A DNA stretch of 64,000 bases from BP-133 sp040756995 (GTDB lineage: Bacteria; Actinomycetota; Acidimicrobiia; IMCC26256; BP-133), in NCBI GenBank assembly GCA_040756995.1, contig JBFLYK010000014.1, positions 62,001 to 126,000 of the forward strand. The letters are read 5' to 3'. Below, one piece after another: positions 1 through 7,949 of this stretch (the first letter of the stretch is position 1; each line of letters begins with the position of its first letter). A program made the position numbers and the translations under genes. The notes below the pieces were generated by a model. That model saw only the letters and a program-made list of their open reading frames with translations, had not been told where the DNA came from and made no database searches.

Positions 1-147
1 GAGGGCCGAGACGTCGAGGAGGCGGCACCAGAGCCGGAAGGCCGACCGCTCGGCGGCCGCCCGCAGCACCTCGAGAAGCGCGACGCTGAGAGGGCGGGCG
101 GGCTCGACGTCTCCGGTGGCGCCCTCGTGGGTGGTGGTGGAGGACAT
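1..147 (-). CDS. 5' part of a small gene paralogous to the one at 4967-5317
   Basis: Only the first 49 codons are in the window; the gene continues past the left edge. The translation starts MSSTTTHEGATGDVEPARPL and stays alignable to the protein at 4967-5317 through a shared core (EPARPL..ALLEV.R.AAERS.FRLWCRLLD). The start ATG at 147 has GAAGGGAG upstream, the same ribosome site as in the second copy. No function is recognised. Because the second copy heads a kinase/regulator operon, a paralogous operon probably lies left of the window (inference). Confidence 0.7.
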   Translation of the reverse strand, partial: MSSTTTHEGATGDVEPARPLSVALLEVLRAAAERSAFRLWCRLLDVSAL

Positions 148-187
148 GGCAACTCCCTTCGATCCGATGAAGGGAGTGTGCCAATCG

Positions 188-300
188 GGATTCCCGGTCA
201 CCTTCCCGGTGACCTTCCCGATCCGGCCCGAAAACCGTTCCCGACCAGGATTTTTTTCGATCGGGAACCCGGTTTCGTTCCCGGTCACCTTCCCGATCGG
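188..300. repeat. Structured upstream element, copy 1
   Basis: The element has TTCCCGGTCACCTTCCCGAT-like direct repeats at both ends. Here the left end is doubled around the near-palindromic core GGTSACC. Between them is an inverted repeat (GTTCCCGA ... TCGGGAAC) around an A/T-rich spacer. It lies about 40 bp upstream of the small-gene start at 147, reading leftward. Position and symmetry suggest an operator/promoter region, which is inference. Confidence 0.7.
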
Positions 301-551
301 CCGCCTCGCCGTTCCCGGGTCCTGCCGCGAGGGCCTCGACGGAGCAGGCCGTCCGCCATCTCGCGCGCCGGCCCTTGCCCCAGGGCGTCCAGAGCGGACG
401 GAGACGATCGGCGAGTGCGGCACGACGGCGTGGTGCCCCGAGAGGAGGGACTTCACACCAGGCCTACGACCGAATTGCCCCACTATGACGATCCCCGTTC
501 CTTTCGCGTCGTGAGCGCCAGGCGCCCAACTGAAGGCCGCCACGTCTCGCA

Positions 552-767
552 TCAGCGTCGAGGCCGGGACACCGGCCGTCTCGGTTCGACGTGGACCCCC
601 TGGGCTTCGAGAACCGTGCAGTCGAGGGGCCCTCGTGGCGGCCGCGGGACGCCCACTGCTCGAAGGCTGCTTCGATGTCGGCGTCGGCGTCGGCGACCGA
701 CCAGCCGTTGACCCGAGCGAGGTGGGCGAGCGCCGCGGCGCGGCGGCCTCGCTCCCCAACCCGAAGT
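552..767 (-). pseudogene. Degenerate copy of the small gene at 5701-5862
   Basis: Read leftward, codons for VNGWSVADADADIEAAFEQW match VNGWSMSDAEAYAEAAFEQW of the right copy. The ATG used there is a GTC here. A one-base deletion near 621-630, relative to the right copy, then shifts the frame, so the conserved tail (LDCTVLEAQGV) is read in another phase. Both changes point to a dead gene. Confidence 0.6.
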
Positions 768-815
768 GCTTGACCTCATGGCAGCCGGGGCTGTTCGGCG
801 GGCACTCGGGCCGGG

Positions 816-1709
816 CTACTGGCCGTAGGCTCGGCGGAGGCTCTCGACGTCCCACTCCTGCGGCGTGCGCTGCTCCGAGCGCCACACACCCTGGCCGGAG
901 CACATCGTGGCCTGGGCGTCAAAGCCGTTGGTGACCTCGAAGCACTTCGCCTGGGTCGACGCCGAGTCAGCCCTGTTGACCGGGACGTTATCGATGGCGT
1001 CGAGGGTCTCCGGATGGTACAAGGCCAGGGCGTGGCCGAGTTCGTGCGTCATGGTGGCGGCGAAGTCGACCTGCGCCGCGCACAGCGGACCGTTCAACAT
1101 CCGGAACGTCCGGTCGGAACACCGCTGCCAGTTGGCGGTCGCGGAGTCCGACCCGGTGAACCAGTCGTTGCGGGGCGCGATCCGGATGTGTGCCGCCTTG
1201 AGCGTGTGCCGCACTGGACGGCGGTCGGGGCAGATACCAATGTTGCTCGCAGGCTGGGCGTCGACTTCACGCTGGAGGTAGGTCTCCCCAAGCACCTCGG
1301 TCGTGTCGCTGCCCTCCAAGGGGCGGTACTGAACCAGGATGTCCGCCGGTGCTGTGGGGACCCGGATGAACTGGCCGCCGCGCCGGGCGCCGGACATGAT
1401 CGTGCTCCAGCGGCTGAGCGCCTCGTCCAGACGCTCGGTGTATGACGGGTCCGGGAACGGGTGGGCGGGATCGGTGGCGACCGTGACGGCGTGCCCAGCC
1501 GGCCATAGACAGCTGCTCCAGCCAAGCTTGTTGTCGGAGATGGCGGTGGCGGTGGCTGTCGGTAGGGCAAGCGAGCTCGCAAGGCACAGGACGCCGAACC
1601 GGCGCGCAAGACGCCAGCTGGCGCTCCGGCCACGACGGCCGCCGTCAACAGCGCTGGAGGTCGAAGGGTGCGCGTCAATCCGAGAAGGCACCGGGACCGA
1701 TCCTTTCAT
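816..1709 (-). CDS. Secreted metzincin-like zinc metalloprotease
   Basis: From the ATG at 1709 the product is about 297 residues. It has an Arg-rich N-terminus, then a hydrophobic stretch ending near ALPTATATA that fits a signal peptide. The zinc site HELGHALALYH is near the C-terminus and matches the metzincin pattern HExxHxxxxxH, with the usual Gly replaced by Ala. The body fits matrixin-type peptidases (acidic, Trp-rich, paired Cys such as CSDR and CAAQ). A longer start at 1772 is possible but would put more Arg-rich sequence before the signal. Substrate unknown. It lies between the two copies of the duplicated block. Confidence 0.8.
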   Translation of the reverse strand: MKGSVPVPSRIDAHPSTSSAVDGGRRGRSASWRLARRFGVLCLASSLALPTATATAISDNKLGWSSCLWPAGHAVTVATDPAHPFPDPSYTERLDEALSRWSTIMSGARRGGQFIRVPTAPADILVQYRPLEGSDTTEVLGETYLQREVDAQPASNIGICPDRRPVRHTLKAAHIRIAPRNDWFTGSDSATANWQRCSDRTFRMLNGPLCAAQVDFAATMTHELGHALALYHPETLDAIDNVPVNRADSASTQAKCFEVTNGFDAQATMCSGQGVWRSEQRTPQEWDVESLRRAYGQ

Positions 1710-2006
1710 AGCGGCAACTCGCCGCAGCGTCCCAGGGGACGAGACGCCTGGTGGGTCCTGCGTGGACCACAATCGTTACGTTTACGTCCAACCGTACGTA
1801 GTGCGGCGCCGGTTGGCATCGGGGCTGGCCCGAGACTTTTCGAGCCAGATCGCTCGGCCCGCGTGAGGGATAACCCTCGAGCTCTCGGGGGTACCCGCTG
1901 CAGCGGTGTCGCTCCGCGCCGGGGTTGTCTGGCAGATCGGGTCCGTCTGTCGCGGAGTGCAGTACTTCGGCGTCGGCGTGAGACAGGCCGGCGATACGCT
2001 GTTGGT

Positions 2007-2714
2007 GTGTCGATATTGATCACGCCGCTGGCTGACTGGATGGCCGTGCCGGACCAGCCGTACGTTCCGGCGCGCCGAGGCGACGACTGGTTCGTCGGCG
2101 CCGGCGACGAAGCCACCGCGCTCCTCGTTGCCGGCACCCGCGATCGCGAGACCCCCGGCACGTTCGTCGCCCTCGTTTTCGACGAGGATTTCGACTTTGT
2201 CGGAAGCGGGGGAGTCATCGATCGCGACCGCGTGCGGGAAGTCCGCTACGTGCGTCGCGATCCCAAGGGCGAGTTCCTCTCGATTGAGCGCCGGGTCGGG
2301 CTGGCGGAGGCGCTCGACCTCCTGCCGCACCCCGAGGGCGGCTGGTACCGGGAGACGTGGGTGGCTCCGGTCGTCGTCGAGCCTCCGGGCTATGGCGGCC
2401 GGAGAGCCACGGCGACCGCGATCTACTTCCTCCTTCCGCCGGGGGCCGAGTCATGCTGGCACCAGGTCCGCTCCGACGAGGTGTGGCTCTGGCACCACGG
2501 CGGTCCTTTGGAGTTGCGACTGGGCGGAAAGGGTGACCGGCCCGAAGACAGCGAACGGTTCATCCTCGGCCCGGACGTCGCAACCCGCCAGGTGTTCCAG
2601 GCCGTCGTTCCCGGCGGGACGTGGCAGACCGCCCGCCCGTCAGGCGAGCGGGAGGTCCTGGTGAGCACCATCGTTTCGCCGGGATTCGACTTCGCCGACT
2701 TCCGGGCGCTCTGA
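2007..2714 (+). CDS. DUF985-family cupin protein (Cupin_5)
   Basis: The 235-residue product starts at GTG 2007; an ATG at 2040 is the alternative. The C-terminal two thirds match the DUF985 cupin family: LLPHPEGGWYRETW, AIYFLLPPG, SCWHQVRSDEVWLWHHGGPL and PGGTWQTARP. His residues in the WHQV and WHHG motifs sit where the family places metal ligands. The roughly 90 N-terminal residues are an extra segment that I do not recognise. It is divergent from the protease gene and convergent with the response regulator, so probably monocistronic. Confidence 0.8.
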   Translation: MSILITPLADWMAVPDQPYVPARRGDDWFVGAGDEATALLVAGTRDRETPGTFVALVFDEDFDFVGSGGVIDRDRVREVRYVRRDPKGEFLSIERRVGLAEALDLLPHPEGGWYRETWVAPVVVEPPGYGGRRATATAIYFLLPPGAESCWHQVRSDEVWLWHHGGPLELRLGGKGDRPEDSERFILGPDVATRQVFQAVVPGGTWQTARPSGEREVLVSTIVSPGFDFADFRAL

Positions 2715-2728
2715 GCCAGGCGGCCGGG

Positions 2729-3394
2729 TCAGGCCGGCTGATCCCTGGTGGAGGAACGGAGGTAGTGGAGGACGGCGAGCACCCTCCGGTGGTCCTCCTC
2801 GGAGGCCGGTAGGCCGAGCTTGAGGAAGATGGACCGGATGTGGGCCTCGATCGTCTTCGGGCTGAGGGCCAGCCGTGCACCGATCGCTTCGTTCGACCGG
2901 CCCTCCGCCATGAGCCGGAGCACATCCCGCTCCCGGTCGGTGAGGGTGTCGAGCTGGCCGGCCTCCCGCTGGCGGTTGGTGAGGCGCGCCACGACCTCGG
3001 GGTCGAAGACGCAGCCGCCCGAGGCGACCCGCCGCAGCGAGTCGGTGAACTCGTCGGGGTTGGAGACCCGGTCCTTGAGGAGGTAGCCGACGCCTCGGGA
3101 CCCGTCCGCCGTCAGGGCGAGGACGTAGTCGGTCTCGACGTACTGGGACAGCACGAGGACGCCGACGTCGGGGTGCTGCTCCCGGATGGTGTGAGCGGCC
3201 CGGAGCCCTTCGTCGGTGTGCGAGGGCGGCATGCGGATGTCGAGCACGGCCACATCAGGATGCAGCTCGTCGACGAGGCGGACGGCCTCGTCGCCGTCGC
3301 CGGCCACGCCGACGACGTCGAAGCCTGCGTCCTTGAGGAGGGCGGCGAGGCCGCTGCGGAGAAGGACGGCGTCTTCGGCTAGGACCACTCGCAC
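2729..3394 (-). CDS. NarL/LuxR-type response regulator
   Basis: The 221-residue protein has an N-terminal receiver domain (VRVVLAEDAVLLRSGL, acceptor Asp in VAVLDIRMPP, Lys in YLLKDRV) and a C-terminal LuxR-type HTH (LTDRERDVLRLMAEGRSNEAI, SPKTIEAHIRSIFLKL). The GTG start at 3394 overlaps the end of the kinase gene by 16 bp, so the two are almost certainly co-translated. The receiver is presumably phosphorylated by that kinase, and the dimer binds DNA as a transcription factor. Targets unknown; the structured elements upstream of the operon are plausible autoregulatory sites (inference). Confidence 0.93.
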   Translation of the reverse strand: MRVVLAEDAVLLRSGLAALLKDAGFDVVGVAGDGDEAVRLVDELHPDVAVLDIRMPPSHTDEGLRAAHTIREQHPDVGVLVLSQYVETDYVLALTADGSRGVGYLLKDRVSNPDEFTDSLRRVASGGCVFDPEVVARLTNRQREAGQLDTLTDRERDVLRLMAEGRSNEAIGARLALSPKTIEAHIRSIFLKLGLPASEEDHRRVLAVLHYLRSSTRDQPA

Positions 3395-4962
3395 GGAAGC
3401 TCCATCCGCAGGACGGTGCCCCGGCCGGCGGGGCTCTCGATGGTGAGGGTGCCGCCCACGGCGGTGACGCGGTCGACGAGGCCGGTCAGCCCCCCGCCCG
3501 CAGCGCGGTCGGCGCCGCCGACACCGTTGTCGGTGACCTCGAGCACGAGACCGGCGTCTGCGGCGCGACACGTCACCCGCACGGAGGTGGCCCGGGCGTG
3601 CTTGGTGACGTTGGCGAGGGCTTCGGAGGCCACGAAGTAGGCCGTGGCCTCCACCAGAGGCGAGCATCGGGGCACCGCGCCGTGCACCTCGACGGGAATC
3701 GCGGCCGTTTCGGCCAGGGAGTGGAGGGCGGCGGTGAGCCCTCGCTGGGTGAGGACGGCGGGATGGATGCCCCGAGCGAGGGCCCGCAGCTCGGTATGCG
3801 CCGACTGCAGCTGCTGCGTGGCGTTGGCCAGCGCCTCCCGGACTTCGGGGCTGGTGTCGTCGGGCAGCCGGTTGAGCACCCGGGCGAGGCTGACGGTGAC
3901 CGACATCAGCTGCTGCTGGGCGCCGTCGTGGAGGTCACGTTCGATCCGGCGGCGTTCGGCATCGGCCGCCTCCACGATGCGGGTGCGGGACTCGGAGACG
4001 TCGAGGAGGGCGCGGCGCCGCTCGTTCATGACGGTCGCCAGCAGCAACGACATGATCACCACGCTGGCGTTGAACGACTGGAGCGAGGCGAGCCGCACCG
4101 TCGACGGCAGGCCGGCGAACGGGCCGTGATTCGTCGCAGTGATCCAGACGGCCACCGTGGCGATCACGACGTTCGCGGCCGCCGCGGCGGCGGCACCGAG
4201 GCGGAGGGCCGCCCACAGGGCAAACGGGAAGATCAGGAACACCAACGGGAGGGAGCCCCGCAGCAGCACCGAACTGGCGGCGGCCGTCCCGATCAGGAGC
4301 AGGGCGACCTCGCCGTAGCGTTCCGCCGGAGGAAGCGACGCTGACCGCGCCTTCGCGGGGAGGAGGAGCAGCAGCAGGGGGGCGATTGTCAGGACCCCGA
4401 TGACGTCGCCCACCCACCACACGAACCAGCCAAGGGCCCACTGCCCGGGGGGAATGACGCCGCTCCAGCGGAGGAGGCCGGTGCCGATGGTGGCGCTGAT
4501 GACGTTGCTGGCGAACCCGCCGATGAGCACCAGGCCGACGACGTCGGAGAGCCGTTCGAGGCGGGGATCGAAGCGGGTGCGCCGCAGCAACCAGATGGCG
4601 GCGGCCGGCGTCAACGTCTGACCGGCCGCGACGCCGAGGGCGACCGGTACCGCCACTCCGTGGGAGACGACCTCGAGGAACCCGCCGACGAAGACCGCCG
4701 GCCACGCCCGCAGGCCGAGCAGCAGCAGGCCGGCCAGCGCCACCCCCGCCGCCGGCCAGATGGCGGAGACGACCGAGACCGACGCCAGCTTCGTACCGAC
4801 CTGGCCGGCGACGAAGCATCCAACGCCGAGACCGACGACCCGGACGGCCTCGACCCGGTCGGCCGCCGACCAGTCGAACCGGCGCGCCCTCGAGCGCGTC
4901 CGTCCACCCCCGGCGGCGAGGACGACCGAACCTGGCGGTTCGCTCCGTTCGTGCACGTTCAC
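3379..4962 (-). CDS. MASE1-containing sensor histidine kinase (HisKA_3)
   Basis: The 527-residue membrane kinase has about eight hydrophobic segments in residues 40-320 with the MASE1 signature (SAIWPAAGVALAGLLLLGLR). A HisKA_3 dimerisation box follows (ERRRIERDLHDGAQQQLMSV, phospho-His in DLHDG), then an HATPase domain (EALANVTKHA, VTDNGVGG, GGLTGLVDRV). The GTG start at 4962 is 4 bp after the stop of the small gene, so the three genes form one operon. The ligand of MASE1 domains is unknown. Confidence 0.92.
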   Translation of the reverse strand: MNVHERSEPPGSVVLAAGGGRTRSRARRFDWSAADRVEAVRVVGLGVGCFVAGQVGTKLASVSVVSAIWPAAGVALAGLLLLGLRAWPAVFVGGFLEVVSHGVAVPVALGVAAGQTLTPAAAIWLLRRTRFDPRLERLSDVVGLVLIGGFASNVISATIGTGLLRWSGVIPPGQWALGWFVWWVGDVIGVLTIAPLLLLLLPAKARSASLPPAERYGEVALLLIGTAAASSVLLRGSLPLVFLIFPFALWAALRLGAAAAAAANVVIATVAVWITATNHGPFAGLPSTVRLASLQSFNASVVIMSLLLATVMNERRRALLDVSESRTRIVEAADAERRRIERDLHDGAQQQLMSVTVSLARVLNRLPDDTSPEVREALANATQQLQSAHTELRALARGIHPAVLTQRGLTAALHSLAETAAIPVEVHGAVPRCSPLVEATAYFVASEALANVTKHARATSVRVTCRAADAGLVLEVTDNGVGGADRAAGGGLTGLVDRVTAVGGTLTIESPAGRGTVLRMELPCEWS

Positions 4963-4966
4963 CGTT

Positions 4967-5317
4967 CTAGCCGGTGGGCCGGGCGGGCGCGGTCGTGGGC
5001 AGGACCGCCGGGGCGTCGGGGGGCCCGTCACGCCCGACGGCGTCGAAGTACGCGATCGAGAGCCGGCGGTAGGCCCGGTCGAGCACCGGGACCGCCAGTT
5101 GGAGCTCCTCGACCACCTCGACAAGCACCCCGGGCTCGACCCGCTCCTTCCACGGGTCGGCGGTGAAGTCGATGGTGGAAATGTCGAGCAGGCGGCACCA
5201 GAGCCGGAAGGTCGACCGCTCGGCCGCCTCCCGGAAGACTTCGAGCAGTGCGGCACCGAGCGGGCGGGCCGGTTCGACCTCTCCCGTTGCGCCCTTCGCG
5301 GTGATGCTGGGGGACAT
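4967..5317 (-). CDS. Small protein of unknown function heading the kinase operon
   Basis: The product is 116 residues, acidic and Pro-rich at the C-terminus, with no membrane segment. The core FRLWCRLLDISTIDFTADPW and LVEVVEELQLAVPVLDRAYR is predicted helical. The start ATG at 5317 follows GAAGGGAG. It is 4 bp upstream of the histidine kinase gene, so translation is probably coupled. A paralogue starts at 147. No family recognised. Co-transcription suggests an accessory role in the two-component system, which is inference. Confidence 0.8.
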   Translation of the reverse strand: MSPSITAKGATGEVEPARPLGAALLEVFREAAERSTFRLWCRLLDISTIDFTADPWKERVEPGVLVEVVEELQLAVPVLDRAYRRLSIAYFDAVGRDGPPDAPAVLPTTAPARPTG

Positions 5318-5357
5318 GGCAACTCCCTTCGTCGCGGTGAGGGGAGTGTGCCGATCG

Positions 5358-5458
5358 GGATTCCCGGTCACCTTCCCGATTCGGCCCAAAAACCGTTCCC
5401 GACCAGGAATTTTTTGAATCGGGAACCCGGTTTCGTTCCCGGTCACCTTCCCGATCAG
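5358..5458. repeat. Structured upstream element, copy 2
   Basis: Same organisation as at 188-300: TTCCCGGTCACCTTCCCGAT-type ends in direct orientation and the inner inverted repeat GTTCCCGA / TCGGGAAC around a run of T. It lies about 41 bp upstream of the operon start at 5317, the same spacing as copy 1 to its gene. Confidence 0.7.
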
Positions 5459-5700
5459 CCTCGTCGCCGTTCCCGCGCTCCCTGCCGCGAGGGCAGGCCG
5501 CGTGCTGCCCGGCCTGTGGGCCGGTGGCCAGCGTCTGGCAAGAACTTTGGCCGTACGGACCTGCGGCACGGAAGCGTGGTGCTCCGGGGGGAGGAGTTCC
5601 AGACCAGGCCAACGCCGGGATTGCCCCGCTATGACGGGCCTCGTCCGTTTCGCTCCTTGCCGAGCGGAACTCCACGCGCTGCAGCGAGCGGCCATCACGG

Positions 5701-5862
5701 TCAGGAGGTCGAACCCGGGGGTTCACCGGCGGGACTGGACACCGGCGGTCCGACACGGACGCCCAGGGCTTCGAGAACCGAACAGTCGAGGACCCAGTCG
5801 TGGCGGCTGCGAGCGGCCCACTGCTCGAAGGCCGCTTCGGCGTACGCCTCGGCATCGGACAT
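5701..5862 (-). CDS. Small hypothetical protein, intact copy of the duplicated pair
   Basis: A 53-residue reading frame starts with MSDAEAYAEAAFEQWAARSR and continues HDWVLDCSVLEALGV. It contains a helical, Trp-containing segment followed by a Pro/Ser-rich tail. The frame stays open upstream into the structured element, so the true start is uncertain. Support comes from conservation with the broken copy at 552-767 and from the element lying immediately upstream. No family recognised. Confidence 0.4.
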   Translation of the reverse strand: MSDAEAYAEAAFEQWAARSRHDWVLDCSVLEALGVRVGPPVSSPAGEPPGSTS

Positions 5863-5886
5863 CGACCAGCCGTTGACACGGGCGAT

Positions 5887-5976
5887 CCCGGTGACGTTCC
5901 CGATCCGGCCCCGAAGTCGTTCCCGACCCAGGATTTCTCGACCGGGAACGACGGGTCGTTCCCGGTGACCTTCCCG
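5887..5976. repeat. Structured upstream element, copy 3
   Basis: Variant copy with CCCGGTGACGTTCCCGAT and TTCCCGGTGACCTTCCCGA at its ends and an inner GTTCCCGA / CGGGAAC pair. The core here is GGTGACC where the others mostly have GGTCACC. It sits 25 bp upstream of the small gene at 5862. Confidence 0.65.
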
Positions 5977-5989
5977 ACCGTCCACTGAG

Positions 5990-6303
5990 CCTCTCCCGCG
6001 AGCTTCCCGATGCCGGTGAAGGCGCCAACTCGGGACCGGTGAGAGCGTCGGTCGGGCGGATCACAGCGGATAGACGTCCGAAACGATCCGACATGACGTA
6101 CATGTCCTGTTCTTCCGGTTCGTGCCACTCCGCGTCACAAAGATCTGGTCGCCGGTGACGCTCGGCGGTCGGTCGACGGGGCCGGGCTGCTCCGCGGCGC
6201 CGACGCTTCGCTTCGGCCCACCCGGCCTGCTGCATCGCAACGGCCGCAACCCCCTGGGTCGGGGAGCAGGACCGAGACGGTGCCGCCGGTACGCTCCCGC
6301 CCG
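5990..6303. other. Stretch without a convincing gene
   Basis: Leftward and rightward frames are open here but none has recognisable protein character or a ribosome site. I see no tRNA or repeat beyond the end of structured element 3. Confidence 0.4.
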
Positions 6304-6537
6304 ATGGCCCTTGACGACCTCCAGACATGGCCCGGACCGGACGACGAGTCCCCGTTCCGGCGACCGCTCGTCGGTCATGCCGACTGGACGTCCCCACACA
6401 TCCGCCGCTTCGACGGCGATTCCCGCTTCGTCGTACGGCTCGTCCCCGCCCTCCAGCTCGCCAGCTCCCCCGACCTGCTCCCGACGACGAAGGCCCTCCA
6501 CGCGGAACTCGATCAACCCTTCTGCCGCACATGCTGA
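6304..6537 (+). CDS. Hypothetical 77-residue protein
   Basis: The reading frame starts MALDDLQTWPGPDDESPFRR and ends in a Cys-containing tail 35 bp before the HicA-like gene. Composition is balanced and protein-like, but there is no clear ribosome site and no family is recognised. A leftward frame (6061-6516) competes for the same DNA. Kept as a possible first gene of the toxin-antitoxin-like cluster. Confidence 0.3.
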   Translation: MALDDLQTWPGPDDESPFRRPLVGHADWTSPHIRRFDGDSRFVVRLVPALQLASSPDLLPTTKALHAELDQPFCRTC

Positions 6538-6572
6538 TTAAACTATTGACAAGGTTCACGAAAGGGCGCAGG

Positions 6573-6787
6573 ATGGGTATGAAGCTCGAAGACCTGATCG
6601 CAGCGGCGGAACGGCAAGGCTGGGTTGTCGATCCGACGAAGAGCGGTTTCATGTTCCATCCGGCTGACCGGTCCCAGTCGCCGTACACCGTCCACCGCGA
6701 CCCGCCCGACCACACCTGCTGAAGAAGATCCTTCCGCAACTCCGCAAGCGAGGACTTATCTACCCGCCCCCGAAAGGAACACCGTGA
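6573..6787 (+). pseudogene. HicA-like toxin gene with a -1 frameshift
   Basis: The frame starting at ATG 6573 (second ATG at 6579) reads MKLEDLIAAAERQGWVVDPT and continues like a HicA/YcfA double-stranded-RNA-binding-fold protein, but stops at 6720-6722 after 49 codons. The missing end (LLKKILPQLRKRGLIYPP) is in the -1 phase from 6716 and ends at TGA 6785-6787, overlapping the GTG of the next gene. Loss of one C from a CACCACCTG-like sequence would explain it. The usual catalytic-site His after SG is Phe here (KSGFMF). Mutation, assembly error or programmed slippage cannot be told apart from sequence alone. Confidence 0.65.
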
Positions 6788-7314
6788 GCATCTGGCACGT
6801 CACCATCGAGGTGGCCGCCGACCAGACCGACAGCAAAGCGCCCGACCCGGCGGCCCTCGACGAATTCCTCGAACTGCTCGGCCCCGAAGCCGCCGTCAGC
6901 GGCACCCCTGAAGAGCCGGCCGACGGCAAGGTCCGCTACGGCGCCGACATCACCATCGACGACAACGACATCCACGACATGCCCCGAGTCGTCAGCGTCG
7001 CCCTCGACCTGTTCCGCGGGTTCGCAACCAAGGCCGGTCTGCCCGACTGGCCACTGGCCCGCCTCGAGGTCCTCTCCGACACCGAAGTCGACGCTCAGCT
7101 CGCCCAGCCCAACTTCCCGGAACTCGTCGGTGTCAGCGAGGTCGCCGGGCTGCTCGATGTGACCAAGCAGCGAGTCTCGGCGCTGGCCAAGTCGGAGAGC
7201 TTCCCCGAGCCAGTCGTCCGGCTCGAGTCCGGGCCGATCTGGACACTGCCGTCGGTGCGTCGCTTCGTCGAGAACTGGGCCCGGCGACCTGGCCGGCCGG
7301 CCCGCGTCGGCTGA
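6784..7314 (+). CDS. HTH DNA-binding protein paired with HicA-like toxin
   Basis: The 176-residue protein starts at GTG 6784. The start overlaps the ancestral stop of the HicA-like frame, so translation was coupled. Residues 1-110 form an acidic alpha/beta domain (WHVTIEVAADQT, DGKVRYGADITIDD). Residues 115-170 form an AlpA/MerR-like HTH (GVSEVAGLLDVTKQRVSALA, then WTLPSVRRFVENW). Position and DNA-binding domain fit an antitoxin or autorepressor. It appears intact although the toxin frame is broken. Confidence 0.75.
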   Translation: MSIWHVTIEVAADQTDSKAPDPAALDEFLELLGPEAAVSGTPEEPADGKVRYGADITIDDNDIHDMPRVVSVALDLFRGFATKAGLPDWPLARLEVLSDTEVDAQLAQPNFPELVGVSEVAGLLDVTKQRVSALAKSESFPEPVVRLESGPIWTLPSVRRFVENWARRPGRPARVG

Positions 7315-7550
7315 CACATCCATCCGGCGGCTCCCTGAAGAGCCTGATTTCCCGGCCGCCTACGGGCAGCGATGGCAGTCCAGGTATGGCATCCTCGGTC
7401 AAGAGGTCGTGGATTGCCGTGATCACGCGGTGATCACGAAATCAGCATCACTGGGTGACACTGGACGTCACGAAGAAGCACCGAGGAACGCGAAAGTCCT
7501 GATCAGGCGATACGTAATGAACGGGACGGTACTGGACGTCACGAGAGGAT
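7315..7550. other. Non-coding stretch with paired short repeats
   Basis: No convincing gene. GTGATCACG, itself a palindrome, occurs at 7419-7427 and 7430-7438. ACTGGACGTCACGA occurs at 7460-7473 and 7531-7544, a 71-bp period. The second repeat lies 7 bp before the tRNA-Pro fragment. The arrangement resembles binding sites next to a recombination site, but no recombinase gene is in the window. Confidence 0.5.
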
Positions 7551-7597
7551 CTTGACTGGGGGTCAAGAGGTCGGGAGTTCAAATCTCCCCAGCCCGA
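7551..7597 (+). other. 3' half of a tRNA-Pro(GGG), attachment-site-like remnant
   Basis: The sequence starts exactly at the anticodon stem: CTTGA, loop CTGGGGG (anticodon GGG, U33 present), TCAAG. The variable loop AGGTC, T arm GGGAG-TTCAAAT-CTCCC, acceptor 3' strand CAGCCCG and discriminator A follow. No matching 5' acceptor (CGGGCTG) or D arm is found upstream. A clean 3' half is what integrases leave at one end of an island inserted in a tRNA gene. Confidence 0.75.
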
Positions 7598-7949
7598 CAC
7601 GTAAAGCAGCCTAAAGGTCAGGACCCAGAGCCTCCCTTGATCGCAATGGCGGTTGCAGCTGGCGATGTGGCAGGTGCCTGCAGCCAGGGCATGACCATGG
7701 CCGCCCTTCACTCCTCGGCGCTCGTGAGCAGACCGGGCTGGACCAGGCCCAGGGCATGATGGCAGAGGCACGAGGCTGGATGGACTGGTGCGGCCTACTG
7801 CTGGACCATCAGGACGAGCTGCACGCTGGCTCTGTCCATTCAGAGGCTGAACCGGGCAGAGGCCTTCGCTGAGTATGAGGCTGCCCCGTCGCGGGAGGAA
7901 GAGTCCTCTCCATAAGCCTGACTTCTAGTGAGCCTCCAGCTAGAAGCGT
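7598..7949. other. Stretch without a convincing gene
   Basis: Short, interrupted rightward frames only (for example one starting at an ATG near 7650); they look like decayed coding sequence. No ribosome site, tRNA or inverted repeat was found. Confidence 0.35.

Larger units (their letters stand above)
1..765. repeat. Left copy of a ~0.7 kb duplicated block
   Basis: Most of this stretch can be aligned by eye with 5177-5886: the start of the small gene, the structured element upstream of it, the spacer around the shared motif ATTGCCCC.CTATGACG, and the remnant of a second small gene. The copies are diverged, with substitutions and small indels, so the duplication is not recent. The period is about 5.17 kb. 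Confidence 0.75.
5177..5886. repeat. Right copy of the ~0.7 kb duplicated block
   Basis: Diverged copy of 1-765, containing the intact small-gene start, the structured element and the better preserved second small gene. The copies stop being alignable just before the third structured element at 5887. Confidence 0.75.

Noticed and set aside
7448..7771. 107-codon minus-strand frame containing GWGDLNSRPLDPQ
   Set aside because: This peptide is a well-known false translation of the complement of a tRNA 3' end; here it marks the tRNA-Pro fragment.
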